Shown here: in pieces, positions 36,957-49,602 of the stretch
Position numbering within the stretch: the stretch's first letter is position 1
Layout: each line of letters opens with the position of its first letter
Source of the DNA: Solanum dulcamara
Taxonomy: Eukaryota; Streptophyta; Magnoliopsida; Solanales; Solanaceae
Length of the DNA stretch: 64,000 nt
Reading direction: 5' to 3'
Assembly: GCF_947179165.1 (NCBI RefSeq)
Contig: NC_077246.1
Location: 66,752,921 to 66,816,920, forward strand
The notes under the pieces: model-generated
What the model was told of the DNA's origin: nothing
Seen by the model: only the letters and a program-made list of their open reading frames with translations
Database searches by the model: none
Position numbers and translations under genes: made by a program

Positions 36957-37300
36957 TTCTGGCAACATTCAGAAATATAACAGTAAAGAAAGGTTCTTTG
37001 AGGTGAAAATCCAAAAGGGTATTCCTAAGAAAGAGGCAAGAAGAAAGAGAAAGTGAGAAATAGGGGAAAAGGAGGAAGATGTTGGTCCCAACTCCCTAAT
37101 AAATCAAGAATGCAGCTTTATGGCACACTAACTACTATTCACTGTGTGAAGTTTACAACTACTTAATACAATTTGACAAAGTTTTGGGGATAAGATTTAG
37201 ATGAAAAGGGGATAAAAAGATCAAACAAAAGAGGAAAATTAATTAATGATAATGTTCATCATTTTTAGTTTCATACTCACCGAACGCCACATAAAATTCA
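36957..37300 (-). promoter_or_regulatory. UEV1 5' leader and proximal promoter
   Basis: Immediately upstream of the ATG the gene strand is strongly CT-rich (purine-rich on plus at about 37005-37080). This is usual for plant 5' leaders and TATA-less housekeeping promoters. I see no convincing TATA box within 200 bp. Confidence 0.4.
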
Positions 37301-40300
37301 CCGCTCAACTCTTTTTTTTTTTGTAAAGTTAAAGAGCAAAATTTGACTAGCAACAAATTATTTTATTAGGATAATAATGTATTTAAAAGAAAAATAAATA
37401 ATATGTTTATTAAAGAAAAAAAATTAACTTCTTTGTTGAATGGCAATACAGATAATTGAATCGTAAATAATTTATTGACTTATTAATATTGAATCATCGA
37501 ATTAATGATTGATGAACGAATTAAAATTTTTGTATCTATTGTAAATTTAAGTAAACCCCATTCGCTCATTCAATATTTTTAGCAAAATTCGTCGCCACTT
37601 CAAAAATATTGGTATAGTGTAAGGAAAGAGATCTTATGATATATTTAAGAGATAATTTTTAAAAGAGAAACTTACCTAAATATATCTTATTTAGAAAATG
37701 TTTTATCATTTATACTTATATAATTTTAATACATCTATATTGTATGTATAATTTATTTTTACTTCATAATGCAGTTTTTTTTTATCAAAACAAGTCTAAT
37801 ATATTTCAGGATACTTATAATGAATTTATATGATATACCCATTTATATCTTTCTTCTTCTTTTTTCCTAAAAAAATCTCTTCTATTATATACCCGTTACA
37901 CCATGATTTTTTCTTATTGGGGAAATTGAATTCCACGAATAAATTGAGTATTTATTCCTATTCCCCTCCCCAAAAAAAAAATAATTAGAGTTTGGGGAAT
38001 TATATATCTTTCATTCGAGAGTAATATATTTTTTTGTGCGATTTTTGTTCTAAATCTAATGGGTAAGAGCGATTTTTTAAAAAATCCTGTCAACAATCGG
38101 AATACAAATTTCAATTTTGAAGATTTTACCACCAATAATATTCTCCCCCCAAAAAGGGTTTGTTCAAAATTGTTATCCAATAGTACTACAATTGAGAATC
38201 TCTCAAGTGGCGGCGCAGAATATCATGTGTATATAAAGCTGTTTTTTTTTTCTAATGGTGATATTGTATCTTCGAAATGGATCCATTACTGGTATATGCA
38301 TGGTGCACACTTTGAAGGAATATTACGAATTAGTAGAGGAGCACACGTTTGGAAATGATACTGCCATAGTGAAATATGAATTCGTATAAATTGATACATC
38401 TTCAAATTGAATGTACACGCAATAGGATATTGTGTATACAAAGTCGAAAGTATGTATACAAATTTAATTATATGTATCAAAATATTTTGACAAAAATAAT
38501 ATATCTATCAGAGGTACATATCAACAATTGTACAATATACTTATGTATGCTATTAATGTATACAAATAAAATATAAGTAATGTATACGTACTGCATTTGC
38601 CATGTCACAATCAACGTATACAATAAACTTTAAATCAAATAAAATAAGTATATATCAACTAAATCAATACGTTAAAAAAAATGTATACAACAATAAATTA
38701 CAATTTAATTGATATATACATAAAAAAAAATTAAACTCACATGTTTCCGTAAAATGACATTTCTAATTTAAAGGAATAAAAAGACGGTTAAATATAAGTT
38801 ACTATAGGAAGTTGGATATCCCCAAAATTACGTAGGTTAAAAAAGTATGAAAATTACGCCGCTTTTTATTTTTTGGCTAATTTTTGCCAATATTTTTAAG
38901 ACAAAAAAGTGTTAATATCTTTTGGGCTAAAAACAGTCAATTTTATAATAGATTTGTACTAATGTTTCAATACTCACATTGGAAAAATATTTTCCAAAAT
39001 TTACGTTATAAATCTTTAGCCCAAAACATAATCAATATACAATATTATACATTCGATATATAAAAATATACAAATTTTTTATATTTTATTTTTTACAAAA
39101 AATATTGAAAAACTTGATATGTATTATTAAATTCGTCTTCTCCCTTGAATTCAAGCATCAGATTCATCCAAAAAATATCAAAAACTACACCAAATTAACC
39201 AAAAAAAAAAAAACAGATTTAGGCTCCTCACTATGTAATCAATTTTTTCAATAATATCCACTCAAAATGAAGCTTATTTACGAAAATTCAATTTTAAAAT
39301 TTAAAGCTTTTAAGTTACAATAATGACCGCCTTTGAAGTTATTGTACAAATTGAGAACTTTCAAAAGTCTTAAATTTTCTAAAGAATTTCTCCACCGAAT
39401 TAAAAAATGATAAGAACCGACAAATTCGAGGAAGAACTTGAAAGTACACCATTAAAGTTGTTGATTGTTGAGTAGTGTTCATTGGACTATTATAAACAAA
39501 AAAGTGATTTTGTGCTAGTGAAATAATTATAAGGGAGATGACAGGAATTAGTAAACATATGGTAGTTAATTAATATGTATGGCTATAGTTTAAGTTAATT
39601 TCTACTCGCCACTAATCTTTTCTAGTAATTAATATACATAGCTATAGTTGCTAAAGGCACATCCAAAATTTGTATAATTAAGCTTCAAATGTATAAATTC
39701 AGAATTTCCTAAGAACAAATCCAAAATCTATAAGCTAATTGGTTGTTGGGTTAATATTGAAAAGAAAGTTGCAATTTATATTAAAAAATTGGCCAAATTA
39801 GGTAAGAAGGTAAAACGTTAACCAATTTTGATAGTATGATTACCCTAGTGATGGAGAGTGCAGTTATCTCTATATTTAATGAGAAAGAAGACATAAGTTA
39901 ATTAAAACAATGATAGGTTTATTCTTTTTTATGATTTTAATTGAAGAAAAATAATAGTACAATAGTAATAATTAAGATGTACGTCAGTGCTATAAGCATT
40001 TTGTGATTGAATGACAAATGAGATCATTTTCATTCCAACGAAATTAAGGGGTCAAGTTTAGTTTAGACATACTCGGGTCATGAGATATATTAAGTTGTGA
40101 GAAACTCTCATATTTAACTAATATACTCTTCAATAACCATTCAATAATTGTTAACATGATACCAAATAATCAATATCTTATTAGTTAGCTAGCGGATTAG
40201 TAAGTCAAACCATTAAACATAATTACTCATCTGATCAACCAGATAAACAACCCTACACGACAACTTCTAAGTGTTCATTTGTATTAACGTTTTGCCTTGA

Positions 40301-40500
40301 TTTTCTTATCATATTTGAGTTTTACTTTTCTAATGGAAAGTAAAATCATTACCATAATTGCTTTTATTTTTCCTGAAAGAAAAATAAAAGTTTCTTCCAT
40401 ATTTGGTTATTCCTTCATTAGAGGAAAAAATTGGATCTCTACAAATTGAAGATCCTTCTTCTCGTACCAAAAGCACAATATCGCCACAACATAGTGGTTA
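37300..40500. other. AT-rich intergenic DNA, no gene seen
   Basis: Contains gtatac/gtatat-rich degenerate repeats at about 38290-38720 and long A or T runs. Open frames at 37914, 38059, 38286 and 38376 show no recognisable family or splice context. Confidence 0.6.
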
Positions 40501-40504
40501 AAAG

Positions 40505-40861
40505 AGTTGTGTTTATTTTCTCCCGAATAAAGTTCTTCAAGGTTCAGAAGATGAAGACTTGTAGTGGTTGGAATTCTCCCCGAGAGGTTGTTGAAATCGA
40601 AAGCAATGATTTCCAAAGAAGATATATTGAAAATAGCCTTTGGAATTTGATCAATAAGATTATAGTTCTGGCCAAAGTTTAATAGCCTCAAATTTGATAG
40701 CTTCCCTAATTCTGAAGGAACTTGCCCCACTATATGATTGATTGAACAATAAAGATATTGCAGAGTGAAAATATTTCTCAATGAAGCGGGAATAGTCCCT
40801 TTTATTAGATTATCTCCAATTAAGAACATCACGAGTTTGGATATGTTGAGAAAATGATTCT
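40505..40861 (-). pseudogene. LRR receptor-like kinase gene fragment
   Basis: The minus-strand frame encodes about four leucine-rich repeats of the plant extracellular type: NISKLVMFLIGDNLIKGTIP, ASLRNIFTLQYLYCSINHI, GQVPSELGKLSNLRLLNFGQ, then IPKAIFNISSLEIIAFDFNN and LSGRIPTTTSLHLLNLEELY. This matches the ectodomain of LRR-XII (EFR/FLS2/Xa21-like) receptor kinases, which sense peptides at the plasma membrane. No signal peptide, membrane span or kinase domain is present. After about 40505 the similarity stops and the right edge abuts LTR-like sequence. It is a detached gene fragment, not a functional receptor. Confidence 0.8.
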
Positions 40862-41584
40862 AGTATCTCAAAAAGAAGTTTTCATATTATTGTCTAAATT
40901 TATTTCTTCTTGAATAGCTTTGAGTGACTATTAATTTTTCTTTAATCTAATATTTATTTTGATAATTTATTTGTATTCTTTATTGTCATTAACCCCTAAT
41001 TATTAGCCCTTTATTGACAATTCATTAAGTCAATTCTTCATTAGTCTTAATGACTTTTATTACTCTTCAATATTTGGGACGTTTGACTCTTTCCATAACG
41101 TTAGAAACCTTTGGTCTATTTGGTTGCCTATATAAGCCACTTTGGATTTACTTTCATGGAAATGAGAAAGGCGATAGACATTCTTCCTATATTCTATTGG
41201 TGTGTTGGGGTTTTGTTCTTTGAATCTTTGTTAGTTTCTGGCTTCTAGCTTATACTAAAAGAGCTTGTTGAATTCTGAAGGATATACCCATACCGGGTGA
41301 AATATCCTTAAGGACACTAACAGAAGCACGCCTCAAACTGTATAAATTTCTTACGAGTGTTCATGATAAAGTGTTCATGTTCGTGATAAAGTCTTCGTGT
41401 TCGTGATTAAGTGTTAGTGTTCGTTATGTGAAGTTATTATCCATAAGATTTCCAACAATCTTAAGGATATTTTATACTATGTTCTTATGGAGAATACCAA
41501 TTACAAAGAATCTCTCACAAAAACATTAGAACAAATTTTACTGGACATGAAGACGAACGGTAACAATATTCTTTCACTTGACAT
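40862..41584 (+). mobile_element. Copia-type LTR, leader and gag-start remnant
   Basis: A U3-like AT-rich tract is followed by a TATA-like box (cctatataagcc, about 41128-41139). A leader follows, with repeated gtgttcgtgataaagt units at about 41360-41420, then an ATG at 41487 opening MENTNYKESLTKTLEQILL. This resembles the gag start of a solanaceous copia family. The frame breaks off at about 41584, where the LTR of Copia-B begins, so this older element seems to have been interrupted. Confidence 0.45.
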
Positions 41585-41912
41585 GTGTGTGTAACAACTA
41601 TATCTAAAGTACCAGTATTGAGTTATAAATAGCCTAAGGAGTTAGTTGTAAAAGTTGTTACAATGCAGTTACAGTTGGTTGTAAAAGTTGTTATATTGCA
41701 GTGATGATGTAGTCATTGATATAGTTAGTAGGGGTATCAATTCAGTTAAAAATGGTTAGAGGTCACGTAGTTCAGCTATTGCTGAAATCTATAAACAAAG
41801 GTCATTACTCATTGTTAAGAGTTAAAGATGAAAATGTAAATTTCCTGCAAATAGTTCAAAATCAATGAAAGCTTGAAGTTCAATTCTTGTGATTAGATAT
41901 AGAAAAGTTAAT
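41585..41912 (+). repeat. Copia-B 5' LTR (boundaries approximate)
   Basis: Inferred from its position between a TG start (tgtgtgtaacaac) and the primer-binding site at 41914. A TATAAATAG-type box lies at 41619-41628 and the unit gttgtaaaagttgttacaat recurs in part at 41646-41700. There is no partner LTR to set the edges. Confidence 0.5.
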
Positions 41913-41989
41913 ATGGTATCAAAGTAGGTCGAAGGGCAAATTACTTGTTGAAATCGAGTCGCCATTTATAGCTTATTCAAGGTTCGACA

Positions 41990-42895
41990 ATGGTAGAAAC
42001 ACAAAGAGCAGAGGCAGAAGAAGATCCGCAAACAAATCACAATCTTCCTCTTCATTTACAAACTTCAGGCACTCCTGGAGTTGCATTGATTTCTATGAAG
42101 CTTACAGGTCCAGAAAATTATGAAGTGTAGAGTAGATCAATACGTTTGGCACTTCTAGTAAAAAACAAACTTGAATTTGTTGATGGCACATGTGCTAAGA
42201 GCTCATACACAGGAGAATTGGCAGTTAGATGGGAGAGGTGTAATGATATTGTTCTGTCATGGATCAGTGCAGCAGTAGCTCCAGAGTTAATGACTAGCAT
42301 TGTGTATGCTTCAAGTTCAAAGAAGATCTGGAATGACTTCAAAGAGAGATTCGATAAATCAAACTTAACCAAAAATTTTCATCTATGGAAGGAAATCAGT
42401 ATATGAAGTCAAGGAATTGACATTGTAACTTGTTACTACTCTAAGCTAAGAGATCTGTGGGATAAGTTGGATGTAATGGTTCCATTTCCTTCTTTTGATT
42501 GTTTAGATTCTAGTGCTCATGTTGAGAATGTTAAACAACAGAGATTATTACAATTTCTTGTAGGATTGAATGAAAGCTGTGCACAAGTGAAGAGTTCAGT
42601 CTTACTTAACTCAATAGGGAGTGTGAATCATGTCTATGCTATGGTAGTGCATGAAGAAAGCCAAAGGAAATTGGGATTGTTTGAAGGACATAAGGAGCCC
42701 TTGACAATGTTGGCAGGAAGGAACAATCAACCATATAATTTCCAGTCTCAGAATAGGAAGGTCCAAAGTCAAAATTCAAAAGGGAAGAGAGTAGGATTGA
42801 TCTGTGAACACTGTGGTTACAAAGAACATACCAAAGACAATTGCTATAGAATAGTTGGTTTTCCACCTGATTTCAAAAGTAAGAGGAAAACATAG
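41990..42895 (+). pseudogene. Copia-B gag
   Basis: One frame runs from ATG 41990 to 42895, interrupted only by TAG at 42128-42130 and TGA at 42404-42406. Both sit where Trp is expected (KLTGPENYEV followed by SRSIRLALL; LWKEISI followed by SQGIDIV). The protein is a copia Gag with UBN2-type helices (IWNDFKERFDKSN, CYYSKLRDLWDKLD) and a C-terminal zinc knuckle CEHCGYKEHTKDNC. The last stop (42893) and a slip in an A run (about 42952-42958) separate it from the following SGSQ-rich linker. Confidence 0.88.
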
Positions 42896-43026
42896 GTCAA
42901 TGAAGTTATGCCTCATGCAAATATATCAACAGTTGATAATTCAAATTCAGGAAAAAAATGAAGAACCAAGCTCAACATCTGGCTCTCAAAAAGGATCTGG
43001 ATCTCAGTTTTATTTTCCAGGAGGCT

Positions 43027-45366
43027 TGTAACATTCCTCAAAATACTCATAAGTATCTTAAGAATGCCTTGGGAATAGGCCGCTCGTGTAATGCATATCC
43101 TTATTCTTTTTGGCAAATCCAAGTTCAGAATGTTGATCAGGGTGTCAAAACATGCGAAAAAATGGTCTCGGTGAATTTTTAGGACTCGTGTACTGAAAGA
43201 TGAATTTTGTCAAAAATTACACAAAACAGTAAGGTGCGCAGCAGCTCTGCATTGCCCACTTGTTCCTATTTAGTGTAATTTTTCCCCGAGTCAAAATTTG
43301 GCCAAAATCTCATTCGCTAAAAATTGGCCTATCCGTGAGCAGATCCGCGTCGCGTACCTAAGCAAGAAATTTTGTCCGAATTCAATTTTTAAGTAAGGAC
43401 ACTTTAGACTTTTTCCTAATTGTTAGTTAATAAACCTGAGCATTTTTAGGACCTAATTATACTTTATAACTATCCTAAACCCTTAATTCTATTCATTTTT
43501 CTATAATTGACCTACCTTAATTCTATTCATTCTTCTACAATTGACCTACTCAAATATTTCTCTCTCTACAAGAGTTTTCAAGGAATCCATTGAAGACTTC
43601 AAATAAATTCACTCAAACTCTCCATCAAAGCTCTCAAATTCTTCCAAATTCCTTGGTCTTCTCACTCAAGGTATGAGGGTATTGATTAATAGATTCTTTC
43701 ACCATGAAGCCCAATCAATTTCTCAAGTTTTCTATTAAATTCAAGTATGGAATTTTATGGGTTCCATGAATTTTCTTCCAATTTCATCAATTGAGTTTAA
43801 TTACATAATTCTCTACTCAAATATATTTGAATTTTATGATATTGCATGATTTCAATAATTTTACAATAAGTCCTCTTATATGATACTTAAGGTTCATGAT
43901 CTCATTATGAATTTTGTTTAATTCTTATTAAATTGCATGAATTATGATTCTATTATGATTATGAGTCTATTTTGATATAAATTGATGGTTATTGCATTAA
44001 ATTGAAAAGTTTTTCCATGAATTCTCTTATATTAATCTCTAGGGTTCATGATATGAATTATGGTATTTTCAATTATACTTCCAAATGATATTATCTTTAT
44101 GAATTATGTATGGGCTGATAGAAAGTATATGATCATGCATGTTTTCAAGTCAATTGATCATGCATTCATGTTTTACCCTAATTTCCAAGTATGAATTATG
44201 ATTATGTATTTAAATTATAATCATACACTATAAGTATGTTTCAAATTATGATTTTCATACAAATTATGAAAAAGGTGACTTAGGGTCCAATGTGGTACCT
44301 TAAGGCCTAATGATATGAACTATGTATGTATGATTTATAATGTGGAAGGACAATACTCACATTGCACTTATGTTATGAAAATGAGCTATTCTATGATTTC
44401 AAACCTATGATCATGACTATGATATATGTCCATTATGATTTTCATGCTATGTATGTATTCCATGAGATTTGACTTAGCACCGAATGTGGACTTGAGGTGG
44501 GGACTCAAAATATGGGGTCCTTATATAAAGTCTCTTGTCCCATATGTCTTCATGGTCTAACTATTGGATCGATATATAGCGTATGTTATGACCCGCCTAG
44601 CGGGGTATAGTTTACCTTAGCAAGTAGATAGTTTTTTTATGGTGTAGGGGCAACATCGAAATTCCATGTTATAACTCTCATGGTCTTATTATCGGTTATG
44701 GTTCTTATCTCACATATGTATGGTATTTTTATGTTTTAAATGACTAATCCTATTCTTTACTTTATATAATACTCTTATGGTTGATTATGCATTGATCATT
44801 CTTGTGACTACTTATAATTTTTACTACTTCTCCTATCATACTATTTCAAATGGTCATTTGCACAAACATAGTTTTTTATACATTGCATTGCCTACATACT
44901 TAATACATTCAAATGTACTAACACATACTTGTTTCCTACATTATATCATAATGTAGATATGGAAGCTCCATCCTCTTCCCTTGGCTAGTTGGTGTTCCAT
45001 TGAAGATTAGTATGGGGAGTCCCTGTGCTTCGAGGGCAACCCGAGTTATTCTTTTCTTTATCATTGTTTTAGACTATGGTGATGGTTAAAGGTAATTCTA
45101 TATTATGTCATTACTTTCTTTGAGGGTAAGCTAGGAACATGTCCTAGTCCCCATCTATGTAGTCATGTAGAGTCATGTTGGACATATGTATAAAGAATCT
45201 ATGTTGTCTTGATTCTCTCTAGTTATGATTTATCTTTTGGACTTTTATGAGTTTATGTTTATTATTCACCTTATGTGTGCTTATGATATGCTAAGAGGCT
45301 TAGTTAAGGTTTCTTTGGGGATCCTAATCGCCATGTCACGACTAGGCCCTAGTTTGGATCGTGACA
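43027..45366 (+). mobile_element. Solo LTR of a Ty3/gypsy-type element, inserted in Copia-B
   Basis: 2340 bp starting TGTAACATTCC and ending GGATCGTGACA. It is flanked by perfect 5-bp duplications AGGCT at 43022-43026 and 45367-45371. Without the insert and one AGGCT copy, the Copia-B frame continues uninterrupted from the linker into protease, which confirms the boundaries. The interior has a duplicated ccttaattctattcattctt-type unit (about 43491-43555) and no coding domain. The TGTaACATTCC/GTGACA ends match those of 54359-57280. The gypsy assignment is from memory of similar LTRs. Confidence 0.85.
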
Positions 45367-45371
45367 AGGCT

Positions 45372-46670
45372 ACTTTACCAAGGAACAATATGATCAAGTC
45401 CTTAAGATGATGGATCCAACACTAACAGGAACCTGTAAAGCTAATGTTGCAGCCGGTATAAATGCATTGACTGCTAATACTAGTGGTGATGAAGTGAGAT
45501 GAATTATTGATTCTGGAGCCACACATCATATAACATATTGTGAACAAATATTGAATGAATGTAGAAAACTCTGAGAATCATATCATAATAAAGTCTAGGT
45601 ACCTACAGAAAATAAAATTCATATAGCACCCATTGGAAATGCAATAATACTAGGGAATTGCAAGTTCAAAAATGTGCTCCATGTACCAGACTTTAGATTT
45701 AACTTGTTGTCAGTCTCTAAACTGACTAAGGATTTGAGTTGTATAGTATCCTTTTATCTTAATCTATGTGTACTGCATACTGTCTTTACAAGAGAGGTGA
45801 TTGGTATTGGTAAGGAAGAAGAGGGCTTATACATTCTGAAGCATGAAGTAATGCCAATGGTTGGAGAAGTTCTCAATAACACAAAACCAAGAAAGCAAAT
45901 GTTGTGGCATTTTAGATTGGGTCATCTTTCTGTGCAAGTAATGAAATATGTTTCCATTTTGAAGAATAATATTGATGTTACACTACAACAAGACTGTATG
46001 GTTTGTCCTTTAGCTAAACAATGTAGACTTAAATTTTCATCTAGTATCACTAAGACAACAAAAATGTTTTAGCTTATACATCTTGATGTCTGGGGACTTC
46101 ATAAGCATTCCACTTATGATAGAAAATATTATTTTCTGACAGTAGTTGTTGATTTTAGTAGATTTACTTGGGTTTTCTTATTGTAGTTTAAAAAGGAAGT
46201 GATAATTGTGTTGAGAAGCTTTATATATATGGTTTGTAATCAGTTTGATTGTGTAATAAAAACTGTAAGATCTGATAATAGGATTGAATTTTTCATTAGT
46301 CAAGTAGTTGATTTATTTTCATCCTTAGGAATCCTACATCAAAGCAGTTGTCCTTACACACCACAATAAAATGGTGTTGTTGAAAGAAAATATAGACATA
46401 TTTTGAATGTAGGAAGGCATTGAAGTTACAGTCTCATGTCCCTAGTAAATTTTGGGGGTGATTGTGTGCAAACAACAGTGTATCTTATTAACAAACTTCC
46501 TACAAGTGTGTTAGATGGCAAATCTCCTTATGAAGTATTATTTGGAGAGTTACTACTGGAACACATAAGAGTGTTTGGTGGTCTATGTTTTGCTAGTACA
46601 TTGCCTAGAAGGGACAAGTTTGAGGCAAGAGCAAAGAAAGGTAATCTTTTGTTTTTTTCCACTATATAAA
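45372..46670 (+). pseudogene. Copia-B protease and integrase
   Basis: Protease: IIDSGATHHI (active-site D-S-G at 45509-45517), preceded by TGA 45500-45502 in place of Trp. Integrase: HHCC domain WHFRLGH...CMVCPLAKQ (45674-46072). In the core, [14 protein letters not shown] and NGVVERKYRH supply the D, D and E residues. TAG before LIHLDVWG, a TAG in the core and TAA at 46367-46369 fit lost Gln codons. The C-terminal part VFGGLCFAST is at 46436-46669. All domains are recognisable but the frame is closed in many places. Confidence 0.85.
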
Positions 46671-47204
46671 AAGGGTATAAGCTTTATGATTTAGACACCA
46701 AAAGTATCTTCATCAGCAGGGATATTGTTTTTAGAAAAGTTATTTTTCCTTTCAAAGTTCTGTCAGTGCATGATGAAGTTCCTTATCCCATCTTGTCTCC
46801 ATTTGAAGAGTATACAGCTACCATTGAACCACAAAACTTAGACTCCTCTAGTGTAGAGCCATCGGTCCAACCATCTGACTTGAACTCAGTTGTTGATCCT
46901 ATTGCACCATTATCAGACTTGAAAGTGCCTCATGAAGATGTCCAGTACCAGAACTAACAGAACCTATACTTGTAGAAGATCATATTCATCCAGATTAGTT
47001 ACATATTAAGACTGTTAGTACAAGGAAGACTAGCAGGACTAGCAAACCTCCTGTGTGGATCAAGAATTATGTTGTACCCAAGAAGTCTAGTCCTCATTCC
47101 ATCACTAATCATGTGTGTTACGATAATGTATCCTCATCCTATCAGACCTATTTAAATGTTTTTTCAGCTATAGTGGAGCCTCATTCCTTCCATAAAGCAT
47201 CCCA

Positions 47205-48344
47205 ACATAAATAGTGGATTGATGCCATACAACAAGAAATCCAAGCCTTAGAAGACAACAATACCTAGATAGTGGTAGATTTACCTCTTGGTGAGAAGGC
47301 AATTAGGTCAAAATGGGTCTACAAGATCAAGTATTAGTCCAATGGTGGGGTGAATAGGTACAAAGATCATTTGGTTTCTAAAGGCTATATTCAAATGAAA
47401 GGACTAGACTACCATGATACCTTTTCTCTAGTTGCTAAAATGGTTACCATCCGAACCATTCTCAATTTGGCATCATCTCATGATTGGGATCTTTGTCAGA
47501 TGGATGTTAATAATGCATTTTTTCAAGGTGATTTGCATGAATACATTTACATGGAACTTCCTCTTGGATTACAAGGACAAGGAAAATATCACGTTTGCAA
47601 GCTTAGGAAGTCTTTATATGGTCTTAAGTAGGCATCGAGGTAATGTAATATCAAGCTTACTGAAGCTTTGTTGGCAGTAGGGTATGCTCAGAGTATACAT
47701 GATCATTCCTTATTTAACAGAAAGGAGGGAAGTGCTCTAGCAGTGATATTAGTGTATATAGATGACCTCTTAATCACTGAAACAGTTCTTAACTAATTCA
47801 AGAGGCCAAAACTACAATACATCAGAATTTCAAAATGAAAGACTTGGATAGTCTTAGATATTTCTTGGGGATAGAAGTCTTGAAGTCAAGATATGGGATC
47901 CTACTGAATCAAAGGAATTATGCATCGCAACTTCTTTCAGAGGCAGACCACAGTGGATCCAAGACTGTAAGCACTCTCTTAGAGTTCAATCACAAGTTAA
48001 CTAGTATAGAGTTTGATAAGCATGTTGGGAATTCTTCCGATTTAGAATTAGAAGATGTTATTGCATATCAAAGATTAGTTGGTAAATTGTTGTATTTGAC
48101 AATCACCAGACTTGATATCTATTTTATTGTAAAAGTGTAGAGTCAATTTATGTAACATCTTAAAGTCTCACACTAGGAGGCAACACTTAGGATTGTGAGC
48201 TATGTCAAGAGGTCTCCAGGACTTGGAATAATGCTAAAAGGAAGGATTAATCTTATAGAGCTCACTGGATATTGTGAATAAGATTGGGCTTCATGTCCTG
48301 ATACAAGAAGATCTGTTACTGGTTATGTTATATCGGGAAAAGAT
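47205..48344 (+). pseudogene. Copia-B reverse transcriptase and partial RNase H
   Basis: RT blocks: WIDAIQQEIQALEDNN, SKWVYKIKY, MDVNNAFFQGDLHEYIYMEL, LRKSLYGLK, the catalytic VYIDDLLIT at about 47752-47778, FKMKDLDSLRYFLGIEV and YQRLVGKLLYLTITR. TAG at 47629-47631 (Gln position of YGLKQ) and TAA at 47641-47643 (Trp position) are nonsense changes. RNase H starts (GYCE, DWASCPDTRRSVTGYVISG) and is cut off at about 48344. Confidence 0.88.
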
Positions 48345-49499
48345 AATTTAAAATCAATTTTAAGTTTATAGAGAAAAAATCAATTTTAGAAAAAGAAGAG
48401 TCGCCACTTAATTTTTTAAAGAAATCAAAAAAAATCTAATTTAAAAGACCTTAACAGATTGAAAGATACGAGGTTCTTATTTCCATTTTGAGAAGGTATT
48501 AAGCATTCAAAGTGGCCGCTAACGTGTGGTTATCTGACGATTTGAAAAACTCTGATTTTGACTAACTTTGAGAAAATATGTTTTAGCAATAATCGGGGCT
48601 TTAAACAATTTGAAAGAAATATAAACTTTAAATATTTAGGATAATTTATAAAAGAAATAGACATGGTATGAAAATGATTAAATAAATGAGGGATAATTTA
48701 AATAAATTATTTTAATAAAATAAATAATAATAATAAAAACGGTCTCTCTTCAAGGAATTTAATTAAGTTAAACTAAATAATTAATGTTAGAATTAATACA
48801 TGATAAATAAATAACCTCTACTAATTAAATAAGAGTAAAGCAAGCGAAATAATAGAAATTAGTGATGCCAAAAAGGAATCATTTCAGTTTTTTTTAAACA
48901 TTAAAGCATCCCAAATATATAAAAATGAAAATATTTAAAAATAGACGAAATAAAATTATTTATGTACCCATATTCTTCGGATCAACGCCAACTTATTAAT
49001 TGGAAGACAAAAATATAATGTTTTGTTGTTTTTTCTGCTCGGGTCGGGTCGACTTTCATCATTTCCGAAGGACCTATCTACCTCTACGCCTTCTAGGTTT
49101 ATTTATTATTATAACCCTAAAGCGATATAAATAAAATAATAAAACTAACGTCCTAAAAAGTGTCTAACGTCCCAACTTAATATTCAAGAGGCATTGGATG
49201 TAATATTAAGGTAGATTTTAGACTAAAGAAAATATAGGTTTTCTAATTAGGCACTTCGTCAAACAAACCAAATATGACGAGCAATTAGCATATAAAATCT
49301 CAAATATGCCTCTGATTTAATTATTTAACATGCTTGAAAACACATACAAGTTGTGAAGACCATTATAAATACGAGTGTGCACATACACAACCAAACATTG
49401 TAACAACATAGTTATTAATGTTTAAAAAGAGGCAGCATTTTATTATGACGAAGTAGAATTAATAATCAAGTAAACAAAGACTAATCTAATTTATTTAAT

Positions 49500-49567
49500 A
49501 TACTAATGTTGGATGTTCTGTAGGCATGACGTCTATATGATATACAAATTATCATGTTGCAAGCAGG

Positions 49568-49602
<35 letters not shown>

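Larger units (their letters stand above)
41585..48344 (+). mobile_element. Copia-B: Ty1/copia element lacking its 3' end, split by a solo LTR
   Basis: The putative 5' LTR (41585 to about 41912, TATA box ttataaatagcc near 41620) is followed by a primer site tggtatcaaagt (41914-41925), 10/12 to the initiator-Met consensus. Then come gag, protease, integrase and RT in copia order. The element ends abruptly at about 48344 inside RNase H (DTRRSVTGYVISG), with no 3' LTR. A 2340-bp solo LTR (43027-45366) separates gag from protease. Several stops replace conserved Trp or Gln codons. Confidence 0.85.

Noticed and set aside
38041..38360. 99-codon plus-strand open frame
   Set aside because: No similarity recognised, AT-rich, overlaps a minus-strand frame of equal quality.
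40407..40832. A small LRR protein gene
   Set aside because: The LRR similarity stops at about 40505, there is no signal peptide, and no kinase or membrane domain; best read as a fragment.
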